Source of the DNA: an uncultured Acidobacteriota bacterium
GTDB taxonomy: Bacteria > Acidobacteriota > Terriglobia > Bryobacterales > Bryobacteraceae
Reading direction: 5' to 3'
Length of the DNA stretch: 64,000 nt
Assembly (NCBI GenBank): GCA_900696665.1
Contig: CAADGY010000217.1
Location: forward strand, 1 to 64,000
Shown here: positions 9,564 to 18,504 of the stretch, one piece after another
How positions within the stretch are numbered: position 1 is the stretch's first letter
Layout of the letters: every line of letters begins with the position of its first letter
Made by a program: the position numbers and the translations under genes
Notes under the pieces: generated by a model
Seen by the model: only the letters and a program-made list of their open reading frames with translations
Told to the model about the DNA's origin: nothing
Databases searched by the model: none

Positions 9564-10732
9564 GCGGTTCCGTTCGACTCCCTGATCACCGTTAGCTTTT
9601 CCGGAATCTTTTTCGCGGGTGTTTCCAGGCTGACCTGGATTTTTTCGTCTTCCGGTAAAGGTGTGGGCTTTCGCCAGACTTGTGCCCCAACCATCACCTG
9701 CACCAGCCGTGCCGGCTGATAGGTGAAGCTGGGCCAGAGGAAAATCTCGTTCGTGCAGTAGCACTCTTTCCGCTTGATGGAATCGAGAAGCTGCTGTGCT
9801 TCCGGAGAATCCCAGATTTCCCAGAAGCTCTTTTGGCGCAGGTTCCCCAGCGGGGCGTGCGTTTCACACACGCTCACATCGCCGTTCGAATATACGACCG
9901 CGCTCAGCACGCCGGCGCGGCACGGGATCACCTGGTTCTGCGCTTTCGCCGTCCGCGTTTTGGCCCATTGCAGCATCGGCTCGATGATCGAGCCATAACG
10001 CGATTCTTCGCGGGAAGACCAGAGCCTCTGCACGTAGTTGTACAACTGCTGGTACTCGGCCAGGTTCGGTCCCTGCAAAGACGGGTTCTTGCGGTCGCCT
10101 CGAATCAGTGCCAGGTTGTGATGATCCATCTTCGGACAGTGGTCGAACAGGTACGTCGTCAGGCGGCGGATCTCGTCCATGTTGATCCCGGTCGCGGTCG
10201 AGATCGAATGGATGCGGAGACGCGGGTCGCTCTCCTGCAGCCGCGCCAGCGCCTCGTAGGTCTGCATAGCTTTGTCGAACGCACCGGGCGATCCGCGGAA
10301 CTGATTGTGAAATTCGCCCAGCCCGTCGAGCGAAATCTCGGCGACAAACAACTCCAGCGAAGGCTCTTTGAGCGTCTCGGTAATCTGCTTGACGGTTCGA
10401 TCCGTAAAGTAGCCGTTGGTTGGGACGTAGATTTGACGAACCTGGTTCTGCCGGATGAACTGCCGGCAGATTTCGCCGAACTCCGGCCGCAGAAATGGCT
10501 CGCCACCCGACAGGTTCAGGTTTTCGATACGGCCCAGGGATCGCGAAAGCTCGAAAAGCTCTTCCTTCGAAAGATCGTCACGCCGGTTCAGATTCCGCCA
10601 GTAAAAGCAGTGCTCGCACTTTTGATTGCAGATCGAGTTAATGAAAAGAATCAGAAACGGCGGGCTGGGCCGCCGCTGGTAGTTTTTCCAGGTAATCCGG
10701 GCGTGGCGGACAACTCTTTCGCTAAAACGCAT
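9560..10732 (-). CDS. Radical SAM protein with SPASM-type C-terminus
   Basis: 390 residues. The radical SAM cluster motif CNQKCEHC is at residues 35-42 (C35, C39, C42), followed by LSGGEPFLR, the SAM-binding GGE motif. The C-terminal part has spaced cysteines ([17 protein letters not shown]) of a SPASM domain that would hold extra Fe-S clusters. The start at 10732 has AAGGAG just upstream. It is coupled to the flippase by ATGA. Radical SAM/SPASM enzymes modify peptides or dehydrogenate sugars and alcohols; in an EPS locus a sugar or carrier modification is possible, but the substrate is unknown. Confidence 0.82.
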   Translation of the reverse strand: MRFSERVVRHARITWKNYQRRPSPPFLILFINSICNQKCEHCFYWRNLNRRDDLSKEELFELSRSLGRIENLNLSGGEPFLRPEFGEICRQFIRQNQVRQIYVPTNGYFTDRTVKQITETLKEPSLELFVAEISLDGLGEFHNQFRGSPGAFDKAMQTYEALARLQESDPRLRIHSISTATGINMDEIRRLTTYLFDHCPKMDHHNLALIRGDRKNPSLQGPNLAEYQQLYNYVQRLWSSREESRYGSIIEPMLQWAKTRTAKAQNQVIPCRAGVLSAVVYSNGDVSVCETHAPLGNLRQKSFWEIWDSPEAQQLLDSIKRKECYCTNEIFLWPSFTYQPARLVQVMVGAQVWRKPTPLPEDEKIQVSLETPAKKIPEKLTVIRESNGTA

Positions 10733-10791
10733 AGCTCCTTTATCCCCTGCGTCGCTTGGACGGGTGCTATTGTGCTGTCCGCATGTTATTA

Positions 10792-10816
10792 GCCAAATCC
10801 GTACACCTGGATTGGC
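10792..10816 (-). other. Imperfect hairpin in the leader of the radical SAM gene
   Basis: On the minus strand GCCAATCC pairs with GGATTTGGC (one bulged T) around an 8-base loop. It lies 60-84 bases upstream of the radical SAM start, in the 158-base gap 10733-10890. No T-tract follows, so it is more likely a leader structure than a terminator. Confidence 0.3.
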
Positions 10817-10867
10817 AATAACTTGGCATCTCCTCAACCGTTCGAAGAACAGGCGAATGCGGTTATG

Positions 10868-10882
10868 TGGGAATTTATCCCA
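10868..10882 (-). terminator. Weak hairpin just after the SGNH-like gene
   Basis: TGGGA and TCCCA pair around a 5-base AT loop, 9-23 bases past the stop of the SGNH-like gene. The stem is only 5 bp and has no T-tract, so at best it is a weak terminator or mRNA end protector. With the 158-base gap it may mark a break between transcription units. Confidence 0.25.
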
Positions 10883-10890
10883 AACATGAA

Positions 10891-11961
10891 TCAGCGGGAG
10901 GCGGTTTCCACCAGGGCCGGCGCGATCACCCGTGTGAAGAACTCGTTACCGTTCTGGTTGAAGTGATGGTTGGGCCAGTCGTAGTCGTTGTAAAAGAGGC
11001 GGTCGACTTCGTCAGGGCTCATGCCCTGGAACAAACTTGCTGGCGGTATGCCGATCAGGGTGATGTCTTTGCCGAAGAGGCCGGGCCAGGGCATGCGTTC
11101 GATAGCCCTGGTGCTCTCGCGGTCGGTCCAGACCGGAATATTCAGTAAGACTGTTTTGACCTCGTGCCGGCGTAACAGCTCGAACGTGAGTTTCAGAAAA
11201 TGCATCTGAAACGGATTCAGGACCTGGCCGGTGAAGTGAAACCTGCCGCGCGTTTGCTCCGAATAGATCATGTCGCGGACAGGGATATCGGGCGGTTTGG
11301 GTGTCCATCGCGTGAACGGACTGTTTCCGATGCCCCTTTGCACCTGGCGGGATCCCAGCGTGAGCTCATAGGGAGCGCTGTCGGCGTGATCCGGCCGGAC
11401 CAGGCTCAACAGATGCCGTGGGGCTCCGAGTACGTTGCCTGCGTAGGATGTCAGGCGATTCCGCGCAGGCAATCCATGGAGGGATGGCTCATCCTCGCCG
11501 TACAGCAGCCAGCGGTAGGATTGCACATGCGGCAACTCGTCCTTCTGCCGGAAGATGGGCATCGAAAGCACCACCATCCGGACCTTCCGCCGCTCCAGGA
11601 TATCGCGCAGCAGCATATAGTTGAGCTGTTCGCAGCGCCAGTTGGTACCCAGGCTGATCACGTTCGCCTCGCGTCCCAGCCGTTTCGTCATCTCCCGCTG
11701 AACGTGCGGTGTATCGATGGCTTCCCAGAGCAGGGAAGTGCCCAGGAACAGCAGGTCGATATCGGATGTTTTTTCGAAGATCTGCTGGTGGATGTAAGGG
11801 AAAGAGCCCCATTTGACGGGCACGGTCTCGTACACGTCGCGGCGCGAGAGGGCGCCCGACTTCGCCAGAATCAACGGCAGCGCGAGAAAAAACAGCAGCA
11901 CCAGGGCAAACCCGGCCGTCTGTCGCTGAGAGAAGAACGGCGAGTCCATGGGCTCCCGCAT
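10891..11961 (-). CDS. SGNH-hydrolase-like membrane-anchored protein
   Basis: 356 residues. One N-terminal membrane anchor (about 15-34) is followed by an extracytoplasmic domain. [16 protein letters not shown] near residue 70 resembles block I of DltD/AlgX-like SGNH proteins, and near the C-terminus [11 protein letters not shown] matches the Asp-x-x-His block. Such proteins often partner MBOAT acyltransferases in O-acylating cell-surface polymers. An MBOAT gene lies about 15 kb upstream in the same locus. The nucleophile is not certain: the block has GTS rather than the usual GDS, with the Ser as candidate. It starts 5 bases after the upstream GT-C gene. Confidence 0.6.
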   Translation of the reverse strand: MREPMDSPFFSQRQTAGFALVLLFFLALPLILAKSGALSRRDVYETVPVKWGSFPYIHQQIFEKTSDIDLLFLGTSLLWEAIDTPHVQREMTKRLGREANVISLGTNWRCEQLNYMLLRDILERRKVRMVVLSMPIFRQKDELPHVQSYRWLLYGEDEPSLHGLPARNRLTSYAGNVLGAPRHLLSLVRPDHADSAPYELTLGSRQVQRGIGNSPFTRWTPKPPDIPVRDMIYSEQTRGRFHFTGQVLNPFQMHFLKLTFELLRRHEVKTVLLNIPVWTDRESTRAIERMPWPGLFGKDITLIGIPPASLFQGMSPDEVDRLFYNDYDWPNHHFNQNGNEFFTRVIAPALVETASR

Positions 11962-11966
11962 CGCTA

Positions 11967-13697
11967 TTACCCCTCGCTGCGTTTGGACTTACGCACAAAG
12001 ATCTGTACCCGCGGATTGATCCAGGGCAGAAATTTCACCGGGCGCCCGATGAGGGAGCGGGTTTTGAAATCGGCGGCCTTATCGTAGCCGAGCGACCCAT
12101 TCTGAAGACCGGCATAGACGGCCTGGGGGAGAAAGGCGCTGCGCTCCATTCCCCAGTCCCGGAAGCCTGCTTGCGCTCCGGTCGAGCGGCTGGAATTATC
12201 CGGACTCACCAGCACCCAGGCGATGCGTTGCTCTTCGAAAAAGCCGGGATCCGGGCGGACCGTGTCTCTATGCAGGCGTACCGGCTCAACGCCCCGCGGC
12301 AGGTTCGGCACAAAATCCGGCGATGTGAAGAACGCCACCCGGTCCCCAGGACGCACGGCGGTTTCAAGCCACGCACCGGCGGGATAGCGTGCGTCATACA
12401 ACATCTGATACACCAGATCCCCGCTCATCACCGCCAGCCAGCACGCGCCGGCCAGGCCTGCCATGACCGCTGCCAGGCGAGTTCTACCATCTCGCAGCCA
12501 GCCGAGCCTCAGCACCCGTGCCGCCGGCAGCATCAGGGCCACCGCGGCAAACAAAATATAGCGGTATTGCATGTGCCGGACCGGAAAAACCGTCAGCACC
12601 AGGTGAGAGATCGTCATCGCCGCCAGAATCCGCACAAACGGTGCGCCGCGCCAGGTTAGCGGCAGCCCCACCAACGCGGCCGTCACCAGCACCGGTCCCA
12701 TCGCCTCCATCAGGCAACCGCAAATGTCGATTGCGAGTTGAGCATAGCCGCCGGGCGTGACGGGCCGCAGCAGTCCCAACTGCGCCACGTTGAAAAATGT
12801 CGTTTCGAAGTTCGCCAGGAAAGAGACGTGCGCCCAAAACCGGGCCGGGTTCCAGGCAAGGCCGCTCGCCATCGCGTAGACAACGAAACCCGAACCGGCA
12901 ATCGCCGCCAGCGGTTTTAAGAAACCGGGCTGCCGTCCGGGTGTGCGCCAGTGCAGAACGCCCAGCGCCGCGAAACCGCCCAGCCACGCGGCGTAGGCCT
13001 GATCTTTCGTGGCTACCGAGATGGCTGCCAGCGCGCCGAGCGTGAGGCCGCGCTTTACCGTCAGACCGTTTTTCACACTTCGGGCCAGAACCACCATTCC
13101 CAGGACGGTCCAGAACAGAACCGGTGTATCGAGGTTTCCTGTGCGCCCATAGTAGACCAGCGGGACACATAACAGAACTCCCGCGGCGGCCATTACGCCG
13201 GTGGCGCGGTCCCATACAATGCGGCCCGTGCGGTAGCAGCAGACAACGATCCCTATCACCATCGCGAGCGTGACAAATCTCGCCAGAAGCCCGAGGATGG
13301 CTATCGACCGGACCGGATCGGAGAAGCCGTAGGGATAAACTCCGGATGGATTCGCCAATCCTCCTGAAAGCCATAGAAAGGCGAGATATGGCGTGTAGGC
13401 ACCGCCGAGCACCAGGTAATGAAAGACGGGGTAGGCTACATACCAGCCCGGTTGCGGCTGGAGGAAAAGATTGTGCAACTCGGAAAGTACGGCCAAGCCG
13501 GACGCGGTGTCGATTTCCCAACCGTGGGGCACCTGCGGATGAACGACATGCGGCAGCCCCCACCACATGCCCGGAATGTACAGCAGCAGGGTGATGGCAG
13601 CGATCGCCAGCGCCGTTCCATCCACTGGAAAACGCCGGCGCGGCGGCGCGAATCGTACTTGTCTGAACTCTTCTACCACAAGGGCCGGGCTGCTCAT
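11967..13697 (-). CDS. GT39-like GT-C membrane glycosyltransferase
   Basis: 576 residues from the ATG at 13697, which overlaps the GT2 stop (ATGA). There are about 10 membrane helices. HGWEIDTASG in the first outer loop supplies an acidic residue, and GNLDTPVLFW is a common GT39 signature. The C-terminal ~110 residues are soluble. Its predicted role is transfer of a sugar from a polyprenyl-phosphate donor on the periplasmic side. It follows the CDP-sugar module directly, so it may use a lipid-linked form of that sugar; that is inference. Confidence 0.75.
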   Translation of the reverse strand: MSSPALVVEEFRQVRFAPPRRRFPVDGTALAIAAITLLLYIPGMWWGLPHVVHPQVPHGWEIDTASGLAVLSELHNLFLQPQPGWYVAYPVFHYLVLGGAYTPYLAFLWLSGGLANPSGVYPYGFSDPVRSIAILGLLARFVTLAMVIGIVVCCYRTGRIVWDRATGVMAAAGVLLCVPLVYYGRTGNLDTPVLFWTVLGMVVLARSVKNGLTVKRGLTLGALAAISVATKDQAYAAWLGGFAALGVLHWRTPGRQPGFLKPLAAIAGSGFVVYAMASGLAWNPARFWAHVSFLANFETTFFNVAQLGLLRPVTPGGYAQLAIDICGCLMEAMGPVLVTAALVGLPLTWRGAPFVRILAAMTISHLVLTVFPVRHMQYRYILFAAVALMLPAARVLRLGWLRDGRTRLAAVMAGLAGACWLAVMSGDLVYQMLYDARYPAGAWLETAVRPGDRVAFFTSPDFVPNLPRGVEPVRLHRDTVRPDPGFFEEQRIAWVLVSPDNSSRSTGAQAGFRDWGMERSAFLPQAVYAGLQNGSLGYDKAADFKTRSLIGRPVKFLPWINPRVQIFVRKSKRSEG

Positions 13698-14665
13698 CGC
13701 GATACCACCCGGCCCGGTTCCGGCGTGTGCGCCGGAGAACGGATTTCGACCGGCTTCGCGGTGACATAACCGATGAACTCGCCCGCCGCCTGAACCACCA
13801 TCAGAATCAGCATCGACGGAAACGCCGTGAGAAATACTCCCCTGTTGCGCCCGCGGCGTACTACCTCCGCTGTGCGGCGTGCCGCCAGCAAGGCCGGCAG
13901 CAGGGGTGAAAACAGAATCCATAGAGCACGTTTCAAAAGGGGAGCCCCCGCGGCGCGCCGGCCCGCAAACAGCCGCGCCCACGCAAAACGTTCCCGCAGC
14001 AGAGGTCCGAGCCGCAGCCGGCCGCGGTCGTGGCGCACCACGATCCGGGGCGTCAACCAAAGCGTCTCGCCGGCGGCCTCGAGCGCCGCATGCACCGCTG
14101 TTTCGTGATAGTACCGCCGCCAGATGGGCCGTGTTTTTTCAATCGCCGCACGCTTGTACGATATGTTGATGTCACTCGCATAGTGCGATGGACCTTCCTG
14201 GAGCGGATTGGCATATCGTCCGAAATCGCAGAAGTAGGCGGCGCGGGTCAGCCATCGCGGGCTTGCATTCTCAATTGCTCCGCCGATGGCCGCGTAGGGT
14301 TCGCGGTGGGCCTCCGCGATCCCGGCACACCAGGTTTCGTCTGGAATGGCGTGATCCTCCGTCATCGCGATCCACTTACCCCGCGCCGCGGCCAGACCCG
14401 TAGCCCGCCGCCGGTCGTAGGTCAGATGGAGCAGGCCGGGGTCGCCTGACGCCAGTCCCTCCTCATCGCCTTCGACAGGAAGGAAACACACCGCCGGGTG
14501 AGCGGAGCGCAAGGCCGCTACTTCGTCAAAATTGTGATAAATGGGAACCAGAATCTCCATCGCCGGAGCGTTCTGCTGGGCTTCGAGCGCTTTGAGGCAG
14601 CGGCCCAGGTTCGGCGCTCCGCTGGTGATGGTGACAATGACCGATAAATGGGGTTCGGTACTCAC
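13694..14665 (-). CDS. GT2 family glycosyltransferase
   Basis: 323 residues. The GT-A core begins SVIVTITSGAPNLGRC, with an atypical, degenerate nucleotide-binding part; EDHAIPDE near residue 103 is the likely metal/donor motif. ENASPRWLTRAAYFCDF and HETAVHAALEA mark the acceptor side. A hydrophobic segment near 265-290 may anchor it to the membrane. It lies 9 bases after the RfbG gene, so it probably adds the CDP-derived sugar made by the preceding module. Confidence 0.72.
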   Translation of the reverse strand: MSTEPHLSVIVTITSGAPNLGRCLKALEAQQNAPAMEILVPIYHNFDEVAALRSAHPAVCFLPVEGDEEGLASGDPGLLHLTYDRRRATGLAAARGKWIAMTEDHAIPDETWCAGIAEAHREPYAAIGGAIENASPRWLTRAAYFCDFGRYANPLQEGPSHYASDINISYKRAAIEKTRPIWRRYYHETAVHAALEAAGETLWLTPRIVVRHDRGRLRLGPLLRERFAWARLFAGRRAAGAPLLKRALWILFSPLLPALLAARRTAEVVRRGRNRGVFLTAFPSMLILMVVQAAGEFIGYVTAKPVEIRSPAHTPEPGRVVSR

Positions 14666-14674
14666 AACCTCAAC

Positions 14675-15658
14675 TCAAGCCACCGCGGCCCGCTCAAGCG
14701 GCGCGGAATACCACTCGATGGTCTCCGCCAGTCCTTCTTCCAGCGTGTACTTGGACCGCCACCCCAGGAGTTGTCTTGCCAGCGTGCAATCCAGATATTG
14801 CCGGGGGATCTCATGTGTGGCCTCGTTCAGTACGGCCGGCTTCAGGTACGTCCTCTTCATCAGCGACAGGATGGTTTCCACTACTTGCAGTACCGATACC
14901 GGCACTTCGGTCCCAAAGTTGAAGGCGCGGTCTTCCAGCCGTCCATCCAGCATCTTTTCGGCCAGTGTCAGATACGCATCCACGGCGTCCCGGACATAGA
15001 AGTAGTCGCGGATGAACTTGCCGTCACTGCGGATGATGGGCGCCTCGTTCGCCAGCGCCGAGCGGATGGTGCCCGGTATCAGGCGGTTGAAATTCAGATC
15101 GCCCGCGCCGTAAAGATTGCCGCAGCGCGTGATAGCGACCGGCGTGCGGTACGTGTGCCAGTAGGAGAGCGTGATCAGGTCGGCGCAGGACTTCGACACG
15201 TCATAAGGGAAGCGCCCTTCGAGTGGAACCTGCTCCGTGTAGGGCAGCTTTTCATGCGATCCGTAGGCCTTGTCGCTCGAGGCCACGATGACGCGGCGCA
15301 CCAGTTTCGAGCATTGCCGGCAGGCTTCCAGCAGATTCCAGGTGCCGCGAATATTCGTCTCAAACGTGGAAAGCGCCGAGCGCGACGCCGTGCCCACGAT
15401 GGTTTGCGCGCCCAGATGAAACACAGTGTCGATTTCGTATTCGTTCAGCGCGCGTACCAGCAGCGCATGATCTTCAAGTTCGCCGTGGACAACGTTCATC
15501 CGCGAAAAGGCCTCCGAAGCGAGAAGACGGCTGGCCGGTACCCAATCGCGCATCAGGCAGGTAACGCGGGCTCCTCGCCGGACAAGTTCTTCGCTCAGCC
15601 ACGATCCGAGCAGGCCGGTGGCGCCGGTGACGAATACGTTCGCATGTTTCCAGGACAT
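14675..15658 (-). CDS. rfbG: CDP-glucose 4,6-dehydratase
   Basis: 327 residues of the extended SDR family. NAD-binding GATGLLG is at 12-18, the S-D-K of SSDKAYG at 127-133, and catalytic Tyr152/Lys156 in YDVSK. The [14 protein letters not shown] and [16 protein letters not shown] segments are typical of RfbG enzymes. It converts CDP-glucose to CDP-4-keto-6-deoxyglucose in the cytoplasm. The start chosen lies 2 bases after the stop of rfbF, its pathway partner; an in-frame ATG at 15670 would overlap rfbF. No PLP-dependent RfbH (3-dehydrase) gene accompanies it. Confidence 0.88.
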   Translation of the reverse strand: MSWKHANVFVTGATGLLGSWLSEELVRRGARVTCLMRDWVPASRLLASEAFSRMNVVHGELEDHALLVRALNEYEIDTVFHLGAQTIVGTASRSALSTFETNIRGTWNLLEACRQCSKLVRRVIVASSDKAYGSHEKLPYTEQVPLEGRFPYDVSKSCADLITLSYWHTYRTPVAITRCGNLYGAGDLNFNRLIPGTIRSALANEAPIIRSDGKFIRDYFYVRDAVDAYLTLAEKMLDGRLEDRAFNFGTEVPVSVLQVVETILSLMKRTYLKPAVLNEATHEIPRQYLDCTLARQLLGWRSKYTLEEGLAETIEWYSAPLERAAVA

Positions 15659-15660
15659 TG

Positions 15661-16431
15661 TTATTCCCATATCTTCCAGGGGGCGTTTCCTCCGGCCCAT
15701 AGCGACTCGAGCAATTGCTTTTCGCGCAGCGTGTCCATCGGTTGCCAGAAGCCGGCGTGACGGAAGGCCATCAACTCGCCTTCGCGTGCCAGCCGTTCCA
15801 GCGGCTCGCGCTCCAGAATGGTGCTGTCGCCTTCGATGTAGTCGAGCACTTCCGGCTCAAATACGAAAAAGCCGCCATTGATCCAGCCTTCTCCCGTCTG
15901 CGGCTTCTCGGAAAATTCACACACCGCGTCTCCATCGAGCGTCAGGCCGCCGAAACGCGCCGGAGGGCGTACGGCCGTCACCGTCGCAAGCCTGCCGTGC
16001 GATCGATGAAAACCGAGCAGCGCGCGGATATCGATATTCCCCAGCGAATCGCCGTAAGTGGCCATGAACGTTTGCCCGCAAACCTGGGTTTTCAGTCTCC
16101 GGATGCGGCCGCCCGTCATTGTTTGCAGTCCGGTGTCGATCAGCGCCACCCGCCAGTCCGCCTTGCAGGGATGGATGGTGGTGCGCGATCCGTTGCTGAA
16201 GTCGATCAGATAATCGCTGTTGCGGATGGAGAAGTTGTGGAAGTAATCCTTGATCATCTCGCCGCGGTAACCGCAGGCGATCAGAAAATCCTTGATGCCC
16301 TGCGAGGCATAGATATTGAGGATGTGCCAGAGGATGGGGTGGCCGCCGATCTCTACCATCGGTTTGGGCCGCGTGGTGGTCTCCTCGGCCAGCCGTGTAC
16401 CCAGGCCCCCGGCGAGAATAATCACTTTCAT
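15661..16431 (-). CDS. rfbF: Glucose-1-phosphate cytidylyltransferase
   Basis: 256 residues. [25 protein letters not shown] is the nucleotidyl-transferase signature (the key residues are the GGxGTR loop and RPKP), followed by [10 protein letters not shown] and the RfbF-specific [10 protein letters not shown] region. GGLTLDG and [18 protein letters not shown] are also typical. It makes CDP-glucose from CTP and glucose-1-phosphate. The ATG lies one base after the stop of the C-methyltransferase gene. Length matches the family (about 257). Confidence 0.92.
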   Translation of the reverse strand: MKVIILAGGLGTRLAEETTTRPKPMVEIGGHPILWHILNIYASQGIKDFLIACGYRGEMIKDYFHNFSIRNSDYLIDFSNGSRTTIHPCKADWRVALIDTGLQTMTGGRIRRLKTQVCGQTFMATYGDSLGNIDIRALLGFHRSHGRLATVTAVRPPARFGGLTLDGDAVCEFSEKPQTGEGWINGGFFVFEPEVLDYIEGDSTILEREPLERLAREGELMAFRHAGFWQPMDTLREKQLLESLWAGGNAPWKIWE

Positions 16432-16432
16432 C

Positions 16433-17704
16433 TCACACCACCCGCGGCGCCGGAATCGGGATGATGAACCGCCCGCCGCGCCGGCGGTATTCACGCTGTT
16501 GTTCCATGATCTCGCCGGCGAAATTCCAGGCCAGAATCAGCACATAATCCGGCTGCCGCTCGAGTAGTGTTTCCACCGGCAGCACTGGAATATGAGTGCC
16601 TGGAGTGTAAGTACCGACCTTCAACGGATTCTTGTCCACCGTGTAGGGCACGAGGCCCGTATCGATACCGCAGTAGTTCAGCAGCGTGTTCCCCTTGGCC
16701 GGAGCGCCGTAGCCGGCGACGCTTCGGCCTTCGCTCTTCAACCGGCAAAGCAAGTCCCGGATGGCCTGCCGGTTCGCTGCCGTCTTTTTACCGAACTCCT
16801 CATATCGCGCCAAGCCGGTCAGTCCGCGGGAGCACTCCTCGCGGGCCATCGCCAGCACGGATTCCGCATGCCCGCCATTCCGCTCCCACCTGCCCGCATA
16901 GACGCGCAGTGAACCGCCGTGCACGGCCACGGAATCGATCCGCAGGATAGCCAACCCGGCGCGCTCGAACATCCGCAGCATCGGCGTCACCGAGAAGTAA
17001 CACAAGTGCTCGTGATAAACGGTGTCGTATTCCAGGCGGTCGAGAAACTCACCGGCATAGGGGAATTCGGTAATGATGAGACCTTCCTCGCCGATCAGGG
17101 TTCGAGCCCCGGAAAGAAAATCGCACGGTTCGTCTACGTGCGCCAGAACGTTGTTGGCGATGACTGCCCGCGCCGGTCCGTACGTCTCCCGCACCTTGCG
17201 GGCCATCGCGGAGCAGAAGAACTCGTTCATCGTCTCGATGCCCCGGGACCGCGCGATCCCGGCGATATTCGACGCCGGCTCGATGCCCAGGGTTCGGATG
17301 CCAAGGTCACGGAAACAGGTAAGCAGGCTGCCGTCGTTGCTCGCCACTTCGATCACAAGATCGCTGTTCGAAAGGTGAAGCAGTCCGGCGATTGTCCGCG
17401 CGTACTCGCGATTGTGCCGCGCGATGGTGTCCGATGTCCCCGTGACGTAGATGTAGTGGCGGAACAACACTTCCGGGTGGATCACGTCGAGCAACTGGGT
17501 GAGGCTGCAATCCCGGCAGAAGTAGACGTCGAGCGGAAAGCGGGCTTCGTCGCGAAACTCTTCGGGCGAACGCAGAAACGAGTTTGCCAGCGCCGCCGGT
17601 CCCAGCGACAGAAAGCGGGTGAGGTTGCGCCCTCCGCAGCCGCGGCAGTCCTCCCTCTTTCGATGTACGGAAACGGTAGCAGAGGTAGCCATGAGCCTGC
17701 TCAC
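16433..17704 (-). CDS. Sugar C-methyltransferase (NDP-hexose C3-methyltransferase type)
   Basis: 423 residues from a GTG that overlaps the upstream stop (GTGA); an ATG four codons later is also possible. An N-terminal zinc site is formed by C20, C23, C63 and C66. The SAM loop is EVASNDGS (119-126), and the catalytic YHEH motif is at 230-233. The domain order (zinc site, SAM fold, C-terminal Rossmann-like part with GYGAPAKGNTLLNY) matches enzymes that put a methyl branch on carbon 3 of NDP-4-keto sugars. The rfbF and rfbG genes follow directly, so the likely substrate is CDP-4-keto-6-deoxyglucose. Confidence 0.87.
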   Translation of the reverse strand: MSRLMATSATVSVHRKREDCRGCGGRNLTRFLSLGPAALANSFLRSPEEFRDEARFPLDVYFCRDCSLTQLLDVIHPEVLFRHYIYVTGTSDTIARHNREYARTIAGLLHLSNSDLVIEVASNDGSLLTCFRDLGIRTLGIEPASNIAGIARSRGIETMNEFFCSAMARKVRETYGPARAVIANNVLAHVDEPCDFLSGARTLIGEEGLIITEFPYAGEFLDRLEYDTVYHEHLCYFSVTPMLRMFERAGLAILRIDSVAVHGGSLRVYAGRWERNGGHAESVLAMAREECSRGLTGLARYEEFGKKTAANRQAIRDLLCRLKSEGRSVAGYGAPAKGNTLLNYCGIDTGLVPYTVDKNPLKVGTYTPGTHIPVLPVETLLERQPDYVLILAWNFAGEIMEQQREYRRRGGRFIIPIPAPRVV

Positions 17705-18504
17705 TTGCCGGAAACAGCGGTGTGGGTCTTGACGGGCAGCGCGTCGACCTTAGTCCGTGTTTCCATGCGCCGCTCTTTCAGCCGGTAGCGGATCAGGTTG
17801 ACCATAAACTCCCAGCAGGTAGCCGGGCGCACATTGGAGACTCCTTCCGCCCGCATCTGCGAGAACACGTTCATCTCGAAAGTAGGCAGCCCCATGCGCT
17901 TGGCCTTCACGATGACTTCGGCATCCAGAAACCAGTCCTTCGATTCCAGCTCCATGGCTTCGAGGTGTTCCCGGTGCAGAATTTTGGGGTTGGCGTTGAT
18001 GTCCATGGTGCCGAGTTCCCCAAACAGGGTATTGGCCAGCAGGTTGTAGCTGGCTGAAACGACCCGCCGCAGCGGACCCTCCAGCCGGAAGCGCCGGCGT
18101 ACCTTGAACAGTTTCGGCGTACGCGCCTTGGCGGCGATGTGATACAGCTTCACGACGTCCTGCGCTTCCACCTGCTCATCCGCGCACATGAAGCCGATGA
18201 GGTCGGCACGGCAGGCCGGCAGCCCCTGGAGAATGCCTTTGCCGTAGCCTTCGTTGACTTCCACCACCGCCTTGGCTACAGGCCAACCCTCGGCGATCAG
18301 CTCGTCGATGATCTCACCGGTTCGATCGGCGGAGCCGTTGTCTACCAGTACCAGCTCCAGATGGACGTTTTGCTGGCGAAAGGCGGTGATCAGACGGTCC
18401 GCTGTGTTGCGGATAGCGTCTTCCTCGTTGTAGCAGGGAATAACAAGAGATAAATCGGGGCGGCCGCTCGGCTTCGATGCCGCATTGCTTGAATCGAGGC
18501 TCAT
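17701..18504 (-). CDS. GT2 family glycosyltransferase
   Basis: 267 residues. LVIPCYNEEDA, then ELVLVDNGSADRTGEI (nucleotide binding) and IGFMCADEQVEA (metal/donor motif, D-x-E variant of DxD). No membrane segment is evident. It overlaps the reductase-like gene upstream and the C-methyltransferase gene downstream by 4 bases each, placing it inside the CDP-sugar module. It is therefore a good candidate for adding the branched sugar or the residue next to it. Confidence 0.82.
   Translation of the reverse strand: MSLDSSNAASKPSGRPDLSLVIPCYNEEDAIRNTADRLITAFRQQNVHLELVLVDNGSADRTGEIIDELIAEGWPVAKAVVEVNEGYGKGILQGLPACRADLIGFMCADEQVEAQDVVKLYHIAAKARTPKLFKVRRRFRLEGPLRRVVSASYNLLANTLFGELGTMDINANPKILHREHLEAMELESKDWFLDAEVIVKAKRMGLPTFEMNVFSQMRAEGVSNVRPATCWEFMVNLIRYRLKERRMETRTKVDALPVKTHTAVSGK

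Noticed and set aside
9680-10792. 370-codon plus-strand open frame opposite the radical SAM gene
   Set aside because: The opposite strand has the cysteine motif and SPASM pattern; this frame has none.
14648-15760. 370-codon plus-strand open frame opposite rfbG
   Set aside because: Shadow of rfbG; product composition is not protein-like.
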